Below, in pieces: positions 1 through 6,413 of a stretch of DNA of 11,823 nt; position 1 is the stretch's first letter, and the number at the start of each line of letters is the position of its first letter. The stretch is from positions 1-11,823 of the forward strand of contig JACVSD010000055.1 of the NCBI GenBank assembly GCA_014534095.1, read 5' to 3'. Made by a program: the position numbers and the translations under genes. This DNA comes from Nitrospiraceae bacterium. Its GTDB lineage: Bacteria > Nitrospirota > Nitrospiria > Nitrospirales > Nitrospiraceae. The notes under the pieces were generated by a model. That model made no database searches and was not told the DNA's origin. It was given only the letters and a program-made list of their open reading frames with translations.

Positions 1-222
1 CCCTTCCACCACGCCCGTGACGCACACCGTGCCATCGACCGCCCTAAGGTCCAATCCAACGGCCAGTGGCCCACTCAACGAGGCGTCCGCCTCCGTCAGC
101 TCAAGTTCTTCCGCTGTCACGTCCCCTGAGAGGGACAATCCGTCATCCGTAATGTCGGCAACGTTTGGTGTGAGCAGGTCCATCATGTTCTCCAGCGTTA
201 CGCTGCTGCTGCCCCACGCCAT
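1..222 (-). CDS. DUF177 (YceD-like) family protein, N-terminal part, cut by window edge
   Basis: Only about the first 74 codons are in the window; the frame is still open at base 1. The visible pattern resembles the N-terminal half of DUF177/YceD proteins: 'VADITDDGLSLSG', then 'LELTEADASLSGPLAVGLDL', then 'VCVTGVVEG'. The family's C-x-x-C...C part would lie outside the window. In E. coli YceD affects 23S rRNA accumulation, and the gene usually precedes rpmF and plsX, which fits a position just behind rpsR. I chose the ATG at 222 because a GGAG lies 7 bases upstream. Other possible starts are an ATG at 246, six bases after the rpsR stop and behind a G-rich run, and the ATGATG at 186-181 behind another GGAG. 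The family call rests on pattern memory, not on a search. Confidence 0.6.
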   Translation of the reverse strand, partial: MAWGSSSVTLENMMDLLTPNVADITDDGLSLSGDVTAEELELTEADASLSGPLAVGLDLRAVDGTVCVTGVVEG

Positions 223-252
223 TATACTACTCCGATTGCCAACCATGCCCCC

Positions 253-498
253 TTACCGCTCCTCTGCAAAGCTGATCAACGCTATTTGCCGGGCCCGCTT
301 GATCGCAACGGTCAACTCCCGTTGATGCCCCATGCAGTTGCCGGATATCCGACGGGGGACAATACGCCCGCGCTCCGTGAGAAAGTTCCGCAACAACCCC
401 GCATCCTTGAAATCAATCGGCGCTTTTTCCAAACAAAACCGGCAAGGACGTCTTCGCTGAAACAATCGCCCGCCACCGCCGCCTTCTCCTCGATCCAT
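253..498 (-). CDS. rpsR: 30S ribosomal protein S18
   Basis: This 81-residue basic protein binds 16S rRNA in the small-subunit platform as partner of S6, which is encoded two genes upstream. It has the S18 core 'CRFC...[13 protein letters not shown]', '[11 protein letters not shown]' and '[14 protein letters not shown]'-type ending (here '[13 protein letters not shown]'). Cys19 and Cys22 (CxxC) plus Cys55 and His58 match the cysteine-bearing, probably zinc-binding form of S18. The N-terminus carries a short run of five glycines (residues 6-10). I chose the ATG at 498 because a GGAGG ends 5 bases upstream; a GTG at 501 would leave only 2 bases. It lies 24 bases after ssb and would be co-transcribed with rpsF and ssb. 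rplI, which often follows rpsR, is absent; a DUF177 gene comes next. Confidence 0.96.
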   Translation of the reverse strand: MDRGEGGGGGRLFQRRRPCRFCLEKAPIDFKDAGLLRNFLTERGRIVPRRISGNCMGHQRELTVAIKRARQIALISFAEER

Positions 499-522
499 CA
501 CGGCCTCCTCATCCCCGAACGA

Positions 523-927
523 TTAGCTATGCTCCTCAAACTCGTAGCCGGGCTCTTCCGGCATCGGCGCTTCTCCCGCTCCGCTACTTCCAGCGTCCTG
601 GCGCTTGGGCATAAACGTCACCGTCTGAGCGACGACTTCATGCTTGCTGCGCTTCTGGCCGTCTTCCGTTTCCCAGCGCCGTTGTTGCAACCGGCCCTCG
701 ATAATAGCCCCGTTCCCCTTGCTGAGATATTGTCCACAATGTTCGGCTTGTTTTCCGAACACCACAATATCGACAAAACAGACTTCTTCCTTCAACTCAT
801 CCGCCTGCTTGAAGCGGCGGCTCACCGCCAACCCAAAGCTGGCCACCGGTGTGCCGCTAGGCGTGTATCGCAATTCCGGGTTGCGAGTGAGATTTCCGAT
901 GAGGATGACTTTATTGAATCCCGCCAC
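523..927 (-). CDS. ssb: Single-stranded DNA-binding protein
   Basis: SSB coats single-stranded DNA in replication, recombination and repair. The OB fold covers roughly residues 1-108, starting 'FNKVILIGNLTRNPELRYTPSG' (shown in part here as NKVILIGNLTRNPELRYT) and containing 'VDIVVFGKQAE' and 'YLSKGNGAIIEGRL'. Total length is 134 residues, short for an SSB because the disordered tail is only about 26 residues. The tail ends '...GYEFEEHS' rather than the usual acidic tip ending in -IPF that recruits partner proteins, which is unusual. The start is a GTG one base after the rpsF TGA (TGA-C-GTG), with AGGAAGG inside the end of rpsF as ribosome binding site, so translation is probably coupled. The rpsF-ssb-rpsR order is widespread in bacteria. 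Confidence 0.96.
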   Translation of the reverse strand: MAGFNKVILIGNLTRNPELRYTPSGTPVASFGLAVSRRFKQADELKEEVCFVDIVVFGKQAEHCGQYLSKGNGAIIEGRLQQRRWETEDGQKRSKHEVVAQTVTFMPKRQDAGSSGAGEAPMPEEPGYEFEEHS

Positions 928-928
928 G

Positions 929-1261
929 TCAGCCTTCCTGGGCGGCGGGTTCCAATGGACGCCGCGGCACCAGCTCTTTTTCCAGATGAATGGTCAGAAA
1001 CTTGATGATGTTGTCTTCCAGACGATAGGACCGCTCTAATTCGCCGACGGTGTGATTCGGCGCTTTGAAGTAGAAGTATGCATACGTGCCCTTGCGCTCG
1101 CGCCGGACCTCGTAGGCGAGTTTCTTGCGGCCCCAATTTTCTGACTTGATGAACTGCGCGCCCGTTTTATCGGCCACGGCTTTCATTTTCTCAATGAGGG
1201 CGTTGGTCTCCTCATCGGAAACGGACGGACGAATAATGAACAGAGACTCGTAGAGCTCCAT
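929..1261 (-). CDS. rpsF: 30S ribosomal protein S6
   Basis: S6 is a 110-residue small-subunit protein that pairs with S18 on the 16S rRNA central domain. Diagnostic stretches are the N-terminal strand 'YESLFIIRPSVSDEE', 'GRKKLAYEVRRERKGTYAYF' in the middle, and 'LERSYRLEDNIIKFLTIHL' towards the end, all in the family order and at normal length. The ATG at 1261 has AGGAGG 8 bases upstream. It is the first gene of the minus-strand operon rpsF-ssb-rpsR-DUF177. A candidate sigma-70 promoter lies about 80-110 bases upstream, in the region shared with the divergent imuB operon. Confidence 0.97.
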   Translation of the reverse strand: MELYESLFIIRPSVSDEETNALIEKMKAVADKTGAQFIKSENWGRKKLAYEVRRERKGTYAYFYFKAPNHTVGELERSYRLEDNIIKFLTIHLEKELVPRRPLEPAAQEG

Positions 1262-1341
1262 GCAGGGATCCTCCTGGACAAAGGCCCCGAGACTAGCCCG
1301 GAGCGAGGTGTAGGGCGCCTATATGGCGCACAGAACGGGGG

Positions 1342-1371
1342 ACGGTATCACAGCGTTTCTCAAACTGTCAA
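1342..1371 (-). promoter_or_regulatory. Candidate sigma-70 promoter for the rpsF operon
   Basis: Read on the minus strand, a perfect -35 box TTGACA (1371-1366) is followed after 18 bases by TACCGT (1347-1342), a weak -10 box with 3 of 6 consensus positions. Transcription would start near 1335 and give a leader of roughly 75 bases before rpsF. The location directly upstream of the first gene of a ribosomal-protein operon supports it; the poor -10 box limits confidence. Confidence 0.45.
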
Positions 1372-1394
1372 TGAATGCGGTCTCCGATCTGAAT

Positions 1395-1429
1395 CGAAGC
1401 GCATCAGCGCTTTGTTCAGAGCGATTTTT
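1395..1429 (+). terminator. Two mutually exclusive hairpins, the second followed by a T run
   Basis: Hairpin A pairs CGAAGCGC (1395-1402) with GCGCTTTG (1407-1414) around the loop ATCA, with one G-U pair. Hairpin B pairs CGCTTT (1408-1413) with AGAGCG (1418-1423) around GTTC, with one G-U pair, and is followed by ATTTTT (1424-1429), which resembles a small intrinsic terminator on the plus strand. A and B share 1408-1413, so only one can form, as in attenuators. Hairpin B could also simply block upstream readthrough into imuB. The candidate imuB promoter at 1485 lies downstream of both, so an attenuator role would need an earlier, unseen start site. Confidence 0.3.
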
Positions 1430-1455
1430 CTACCATTCAAGGTTTACACCTCAGG

Positions 1456-1472
1456 CTTACCAAGTGCGTAAG
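1456..1472. promoter_or_regulatory. Inverted repeat, possible operator upstream of imuB
   Basis: CTTAC (1456-1460) and GTAAG (1468-1472) form a perfect 5-base inverted repeat with a 7-base spacer, ending 12 bases before the TTGACA at 1485. ImuB/DnaE2 cassettes are normally repressed by LexA, so a palindrome here deserves notice. It does not match the LexA boxes I know from enterobacteria (CTGT-N8-ACAG), Bacillus (GAAC-N4-GTTC) or alphaproteobacteria (GTTC-N7-GTTC). Five-base arms can arise by chance. Confidence 0.25.
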
Positions 1473-1484
1473 GAATTTCGAGCA

Positions 1485-1513
1485 TTGACACCCGGCAGCT
1501 CCGCTTGTAACCA
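1485..1513 (+). promoter_or_regulatory. Candidate promoter of the imuB-dnaE2-udgX operon
   Basis: A perfect TTGACA (1485-1490) is followed after 17 bases by TAACCA (1508-1513), a poor -10 box preceded by TTG. The start would fall near 1520, leaving a leader of about 25 bases with no Shine-Dalgarno sequence. An alternative pair is TTGTAA (1505-1510) with CATTAT (1530-1535) at 19-base spacing, which would start almost at the imuB ATG and give a leaderless transcript. Confidence 0.35.
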
Positions 1514-1544
1514 TTGGCTACATCAGTGGCATTATTGATCCGAT

Positions 1545-2726
1545 ATGACTCGACATATTCTCTGTCTCCAGATTCCCTCCTTCGCCATTGCGCTCGCACG
1601 TGCCGCCGATACGTCATTACGAAACCGGCCGGTCGTCATGGCCCCTGTCCATACCCGGCGGGCGCTAATCCGAGACGTATCCTCAGAAGCCTCACATGAA
1701 GGTGTCATGCCCGGCATGTCGGTGGAATTCGCGCGCCAATTATGCCCGCGGCTGCGTGTGGTACCGCCGGACCCGGCGCGCATGCGGGCGGCCCAGCACG
1801 AGTTACATCGCACCATCACCCCCTTTGCGCCGGTCTGGGAGCCGATCGGCCCCGGCTCCGTGTTTGTGGATTTGACGGGCACCGGGAGACTGTTCGGCCC
1901 TTCCATCGATACAGCCGCCCGGCTAGCTCGGGAAGTCAGCCATCAGCAGCACCTGCACAGTGTCATTGGACTGGCGGGAAACAAGCTGGTTTCGCACCTG
2001 GCAGCCGTCACGCTAGAGCACCCCTCGCAATTATTGTCGGTCCATCCCGGATCGGAACAACCGTTTTTGGCTCCACTGCCCACGACGCTGCTGCCGGGAC
2101 TCCATCGGACGCAGGCCTCTCACGTCTTACGACGGCTCGATGATTTGAATCTCGCCACACTGGGAGCGATTGCCGCCGTGCCGCGGGCCCATTTGGAGTT
2201 GGCACTCGGCACAGCCGCCGCCTTGCTGCATGACTGGGCCTCAGGCATCGACGCCTCGCCGGTCCGACCTCCGGTTGAGCACCCGTCGATCGAGCGATCG
2301 CTCTCGCTCAATCCGGATGAAATCGACGATCCGCTCTTATTGGGACATCTGTACGGATTGCTGGAGCAACTCTGTGCGACGCTCAGATACCAGCGGCGAG
2401 TCTGCTGGCGTCTCCTCCTCACTGTCCGACACAGCGACCATCATGAGCAGACCGCCCACCAAATGCTGGCGCACAGTACCTGTTGGGAAGCCGATCTCCG
2501 CCCGGTGCTCACGCGACTATTTGAGAAGTGTTTCCGACGCCGCGTTCGCCTGCAGCGCCTGACACTTCGGGTCGATCATCTGGAATCGCCCACCGAACAA
2601 CTCTCGCTCTTCAGCGAACCCGATTCCATCGCTCCACCGACCCACCATCGGCTGTCACTGGCCTTAGACGGGATTCGCACAAAATTCGGCGAACAGGCGG
2701 TGTCCTGGGGAAGGACCTGGCAATGA
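1545..2726 (+). CDS. imuB: ImuB-type Y-family DNA polymerase homologue, catalytically inactive adaptor
   Basis: This 393-residue protein has a Y-family layout: an N-terminal palm segment 'LCLQIPSFAIAL', a middle 'EPIGPGSVFVDLTGTGRLFG', a helix-hairpin-helix region around 180-230 and a little-finger domain around 250-345. The catalytic residues are replaced: Gln9 stands where the first catalytic Asp belongs, and Gly104-Ser105 stand where the Asp-Glu pair of the 'SIDEAYLD'-like motif belongs. This matches ImuB, the non-catalytic mutasome subunit. Residues 352-356, QLSLF, are a perfect beta-clamp binding motif. The role would be to bring DnaE2 to the sliding clamp during lesion bypass. The ATG at 1545 is the only start after an in-frame TGA at 1536 and lacks a visible ribosome binding site. 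The gene overlaps dnaE2 by ATGA. No imuA lies beside it. Confidence 0.9.
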   Translation: MTRHILCLQIPSFAIALARAADTSLRNRPVVMAPVHTRRALIRDVSSEASHEGVMPGMSVEFARQLCPRLRVVPPDPARMRAAQHELHRTITPFAPVWEPIGPGSVFVDLTGTGRLFGPSIDTAARLAREVSHQQHLHSVIGLAGNKLVSHLAAVTLEHPSQLLSVHPGSEQPFLAPLPTTLLPGLHRTQASHVLRRLDDLNLATLGAIAAVPRAHLELALGTAAALLHDWASGIDASPVRPPVEHPSIERSLSLNPDEIDDPLLLGHLYGLLEQLCATLRYQRRVCWRLLLTVRHSDHHEQTAHQMLAHSTCWEADLRPVLTRLFEKCFRRRVRLQRLTLRVDHLESPTEQLSLFSEPDSIAPPTHHRLSLALDGIRTKFGEQAVSWGRTWQ

Positions 2727-5700
2727 CGCCCCCCTTCGTGCACCTGCATATCCACTCGGATTATTCGCCCATGCGTGGGGTCTCTCCACTCGAGACGCTC
2801 TGCGAATTGGCGAGGGTCCAGGGCATGCCGTCACTGGCCCTGACCGATACGAATGGATTGTACGGCGCCATTCGGTTTATCGATGTCGCCAAACAGCAGG
2901 GGCTCCGGCCGATCCTAGGCGCGGAAGTGCTCACCGATGACCATCGCGCGGTCCTGTTAGCTCGAACGCCGGAGGGCTATGCCAATCTCTGTCGCCTACT
3001 CTCGGAACGCCACTGCGAGCCGGCGTTCGATTGTGTGGCGGCTGTCCGCCGGTATCGAGCCGGCCTCATCGTGTTAACCGACGATGAAGCGGCCTTGTCA
3101 GCCTGGAGCCGAGACTCCTTGCAAGACCTTTATGTCGAACTGACGCCTGGACCGGCCATGCTTTCCACGCTGGGACTCAGCCGCCGCACCGGCATCCCGC
3201 CGATCGCGACCAATGGGGTGTATTTTGCCAGACCGGACGGCATGGCCACCCATCGCCTGCTTCGTGCCATTGCGCTCAACACCACGCTGTCACGATTGCC
3301 GGCCCAGGCTTCCTGTGGGCCCGGGCGATGGCTCATGCCGCCCGCACGCATGGCGGCGCAATTCCCTCATGTGCCGGAAGCGCTCACAAATACGGCACGC
3401 ATTGCCGCAAGCTGCCATACCGACTGGAGTTTCCGCGACACCATCTTCCCCGCCTTCCGCCGGCTGTCTGACGACGACGCGTGTATGCGGTTATCGGACA
3501 AGACCTACGAAGGCGCGATTGATCGATATGGCACGATTTCGCCGGCTGTCCGGGACCGGATCGCCCACGAACTGGCCGTCATCCGGCAGAAGCGTTTTGC
3601 GCATTATTTTTTAGTCGTCGATGAAATTGTTCAGCGGGCTCCCCGCACCTGCGGCCGTGGTTCCGTCGCGGCGTCAATCGTCTCGTACTGCCTCAAGATT
3701 ACCCACGTCGATCCGCTGAAGCACCATTTGTTCTTCGAACGCTTCCTCAACCCGGGCCGCAAGGATCCGCCCGATATCGACATTGATTTCCCCTGGGATG
3801 AACGCGACGACATTTTACAGTGGGTGTTTCAGCAGTACGGCGAACGGCAGGCCGCCATGGTGGCGAACCAGAATAGCTTAGGCTTTCGCGCGGCGCTGCG
3901 AGAAACCGCGAAGGTCTATGGGATGCCGGCTGAGGAAATCACTCGGGTCTCGTCACGGATCATCCGCCACCTCAATCTGCTGTCATTCGATGAACCCCCG
4001 ACAGACCGCCAATGGCTGAGCCGGCTTGTCCGGAGCCTGCGCTTGAACGCGCCCTGGCCGGACATTCTCATCGGCGCCCTACGGGCGAACACCCACTTCC
4101 GTCACCTCTCGATGCATTGCGGCGGCGTCGTCATCGTCCCGGACGAAATCCGACGGTATGTGCCCATCGAGTTCACGGCCAAGGGCTTGCCGGTCATTCA
4201 ATGGGAGAAAGATCAGGCGGAAGAAGCGGGACTCGTCAAAATCGACCTCTTGGGCAATCGCTCGCTCGCCGTCATCCGGGATGCCCTCGCCGCCATTGCA
4301 CGCCACACGGGCCGTGTGATTGATTATGCGAGTTGGGATCCGCTGAGTGATCCGGAGACCCAGGATCTCATTCGACGCGGCGACACCATCGGATGTTTTT
4401 ATGTCGAATCTCCCGCGACGCGACTTTTGCTGAACAAGCTCTGGCGGGGCATGCCTCCGGATCAGCGCGCTTATGCCGATGTCTTTGAGTATCTCGTGAT
4501 CGTGTCCTCGCTCGTCCGGCCCGCGGCGATTACATTCGTGCAGGACTTCGTGCGGCGTGCCCATGGTCATCCCTATGATCCGCTGCATCCGCTGATCGAA
4601 CCCCTGCTTAAAGACACGCACGGCATCATGGTCTACCAGGAGGACGTCACCAAAGTGGCCATGGCGCTCGCCGATTTTTCGGTGGACGATGCCGACCAAT
4701 TGCGCAAGGTGATCAGCAAAAAGCACAAGCAACGGCAGCTACGTGATTACTACCAGCAGTTTTGCCGCGGCGCAGCGAAGAACGGCGCCTCACCGGACAC
4801 CATCCGGAAGGTCTGGACAATGATTATGAGCTTCGCCGGCTACAGTTTTTGCAAGCCTCATTCGGCGAGCTATGCGCAGGTCTCATTCAAATCCGCCTAT
4901 CTGCGCGCGCACTACCCGGCCGAATTCATGGCCGCCGTGATCAGCAATGAAGGAGGATTTTATTCGACGTTTGCCTATCTTTCCGAAGCCCGACGCATGG
5001 GACTGGCGATTTTTCCGCCGGATGTCAATGCCAGCGACTGGGCCTATTACGGCGCCGGCGACTGCTTACGCATGGGACTGATGCACGTCAAAGGTCTGAC
5101 GAAAGCTCTCGGTATACGGATCGTAGGAGAACGGACCCAGAATGGTGTATATCGGTCGTGGCACGACTTTATGGCGCGTGTCGATCCCGAACCGGCTCAA
5201 GCCAGGCGTTTGATCCGCGCCGGCTGCTGTGACTCTCTCGCCGGGGAACTAACCAGACCAGCCTTGCTGTGGCGGCTCTATGGCCGTGCCGGAGGATCCG
5301 ATCCGTTGCCGGTGCCCGATGAGTATCATCCCATGAAGAAGTTGGCCCATGAACTCGAGTCCTACGGCTTTCTCGTGAGCCGCCATCCTCTCGTTCTCTA
5401 TCGAACAGAGATTGAACGTCTCAAGCCGGTGCCGGCTGCTCATATGAGCCGGTTCGTTGGATGCCGCATTACGATGGTAGGCTGGCTCATCACCGAAAAG
5501 CCGGTGGAAACCAAGCATGGCCAGGCCATGGAATTCATCACACTTGAGGACACGACCGCTCTCTATGATGCCACCTTGTTTCCGCAAGTCTATGAACGCT
5601 GCCATGCTCTTTTGTCTCCCCATCGACCCTATGTCGTGCGCGGACGAGTGGAGGAAGAATTCGGCGTCGCCACTCTCAACGTGAGTGATCTGTCCATATT

Positions 5701-5764
5701 AGAATCGACCGACGCCCCGGATCAGCCATCACACCCGTGCTCACCCACATGGTATGGTGAATGA
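2723..5764 (+). CDS. dnaE2: Error-prone C-family DNA polymerase DnaE2
   Basis: This is a 1013-residue polymerase III alpha-like enzyme, expected to copy damaged DNA in the ImuB mutasome. Order of parts: PHP domain (about 5-215), palm and fingers (about 240-780), helix-hairpin-helix region (about 815-880), OB domain (about 910-995). Polymerase residues are intact: PDIDIDF at 350-356, Asp508 in 'KIDLLGNR', and 'GYSFCKPHSASYA' at 706-718. The PHP domain keeps HxH (His9, His11) but has Thr43 in 'TDT' for the usual TDH, and 'TNGVYF' (163-168) for the usual TN-D-VH, so its metal site is probably degraded. I see no clamp-binding motif near the C-terminus. I chose the ATG at 2723 because AAGGA lies 7 bases upstream, the PHP motif begins at residue 6, and it overlaps the imuB stop. 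The open frame extends 65 codons upstream, but that part is out-of-frame imuB. Confidence 0.93.
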   Translation: MTPPFVHLHIHSDYSPMRGVSPLETLCELARVQGMPSLALTDTNGLYGAIRFIDVAKQQGLRPILGAEVLTDDHRAVLLARTPEGYANLCRLLSERHCEPAFDCVAAVRRYRAGLIVLTDDEAALSAWSRDSLQDLYVELTPGPAMLSTLGLSRRTGIPPIATNGVYFARPDGMATHRLLRAIALNTTLSRLPAQASCGPGRWLMPPARMAAQFPHVPEALTNTARIAASCHTDWSFRDTIFPAFRRLSDDDACMRLSDKTYEGAIDRYGTISPAVRDRIAHELAVIRQKRFAHYFLVVDEIVQRAPRTCGRGSVAASIVSYCLKITHVDPLKHHLFFERFLNPGRKDPPDIDIDFPWDERDDILQWVFQQYGERQAAMVANQNSLGFRAALRETAKVYGMPAEEITRVSSRIIRHLNLLSFDEPPTDRQWLSRLVRSLRLNAPWPDILIGALRANTHFRHLSMHCGGVVIVPDEIRRYVPIEFTAKGLPVIQWEKDQAEEAGLVKIDLLGNRSLAVIRDALAAIARHTGRVIDYASWDPLSDPETQDLIRRGDTIGCFYVESPATRLLLNKLWRGMPPDQRAYADVFEYLVIVSSLVRPAAITFVQDFVRRAHGHPYDPLHPLIEPLLKDTHGIMVYQEDVTKVAMALADFSVDDADQLRKVISKKHKQRQLRDYYQQFCRGAAKNGASPDTIRKVWTMIMSFAGYSFCKPHSASYAQVSFKSAYLRAHYPAEFMAAVISNEGGFYSTFAYLSEARRMGLAIFPPDVNASDWAYYGAGDCLRMGLMHVKGLTKALGIRIVGERTQNGVYRSWHDFMARVDPEPAQARRLIRAGCCDSLAGELTRPALLWRLYGRAGGSDPLPVPDEYHPMKKLAHELESYGFLVSRHPLVLYRTEIERLKPVPAAHMSRFVGCRITMVGWLITEKPVETKHGQAMEFITLEDTTALYDATLFPQVYERCHALLSPHRPYVVRGRVEEEFGVATLNVSDLSILESTDAPDQPSHPCSPTWYGE

Positions 5765-6408
5765 TGCGACCTCGTCCCGATCAATCCGCCGCCACCTTTC
5801 TCCCCGCAGACCTCACCATTCCACACCTGCGCGAAGCCTCCGCAGCCTGCACCGGGTGCGACCTCTACCAGCGCGCCACTCAAACGGTGTTCGGAGAGGG
5901 GACGCCGCACGCCGGCACGCTCTTGATCGGGGAGCAACCGGGCGACCAGGAAGACCGTGCCGGCCATCCGTTCGTCGGTCCGGCTGGAAAACTGCTCGAC
6001 AAGGCGCTTGCTGACGCGGGGATCGCACGACACGACGTCTACATCACGAATGCCGTCAAGCATTTCAAATGGGAGCCGCAAGGCAAGCGCCGCAAGCATA
6101 AAAAACCGTCGGCCTCGGAAATTGCCGCCTGCCGCCCTTGGCTGGACGCGGAAGTGCAAGCGATTCGCCCGCAGGTCATCGTGTGCCTCGGCGTGACGGC
6201 CGCGCAGTCGGCATTCGGCAAAAACGTCCGGCTCCACGAAGTGACCGGTCGCTTTTGGGATACGCCACTGGGCCGCAACGTGTATGTCACCACCCATCCA
6301 TCCGCAATCCTACGCCTTCAGGACACCGCAAGCCGCGAGGACGAATACCGGCGCTTCGTCGAAGATTTACGCAAGGTCCAACAGCATTTGCGGGCTCACG
6401 CCGCGTAA
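5761..6408 (+). CDS. udgX: UdgX-type uracil-DNA glycosylase (family 4-like, Fe-S)
   Basis: This 215-residue protein belongs to the uracil-DNA glycosylase superfamily. Motif A is 'GEQPG' (57-61) followed by 'DQEDRAGHPFVGPAGKLLD', and the late motif is 'HPS' (179-181). Four cysteines, Cys30, Cys33, Cys124 and Cys142, are placed as iron-sulphur ligands of family 4-like enzymes. The segment KRRKH (109-113) before 'KKPS' corresponds to the KRRIH loop that marks UdgX; in Mycobacterium smegmatis UdgX the loop histidine bonds covalently to the excised-uracil site, and the equivalent is His113. UdgX therefore acts as a uracil-trapping rather than a turnover enzyme. The ATG at 5761 overlaps the dnaE2 stop (ATGA), so it is translationally coupled to the polymerase; a second ATG follows at 5764. 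A conventional family 4 or 5 role is possible if the loop histidine does not react. Confidence 0.88.
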   Translation: MMRPRPDQSAATFLPADLTIPHLREASAACTGCDLYQRATQTVFGEGTPHAGTLLIGEQPGDQEDRAGHPFVGPAGKLLDKALADAGIARHDVYITNAVKHFKWEPQGKRRKHKKPSASEIAACRPWLDAEVQAIRPQVIVCLGVTAAQSAFGKNVRLHEVTGRFWDTPLGRNVYVTTHPSAILRLQDTASREDEYRRFVEDLRKVQQHLRAHAA

Positions 6409-6413
6409 CGGTC

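Noticed and set aside
1323..1538. Open frame of 71 codons on the plus strand before imuB
   Set aside because: No family resemblance or ribosome binding site, and it overlaps the divergent promoter region and hairpins; most likely chance.
1838..1859. Perfect 7-base GC-rich hairpin (GGAGCCG/CGGCTCC) inside imuB
   Set aside because: It lies in coding sequence for the EPIGPGS segment, has no T run, and is explained by GC-rich codons.
2528..2722. 65-codon upstream extension of the dnaE2 frame
   Set aside because: It lies within imuB in another frame, looks nothing like a polymerase N-terminus, and the ATG at 2723 has a good ribosome binding site with the PHP motif directly after it.
4079..4732. 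Open frame of 217 codons on the minus strand inside dnaE2
   Set aside because: Antisense to conserved polymerase sequence, with no recognisable protein pattern; a long shadow frame typical of GC-rich coding DNA.
5722..6297. Open frame of 191 codons on the minus strand over udgX
   Set aside because: Antisense to the conserved glycosylase motifs and without family resemblance.
6138..6413. 92-codon upstream extension of the hydrolase frame
   Set aside because: It overlaps the well-supported udgX gene in another frame and the family's N-terminal strand begins only after 6414.
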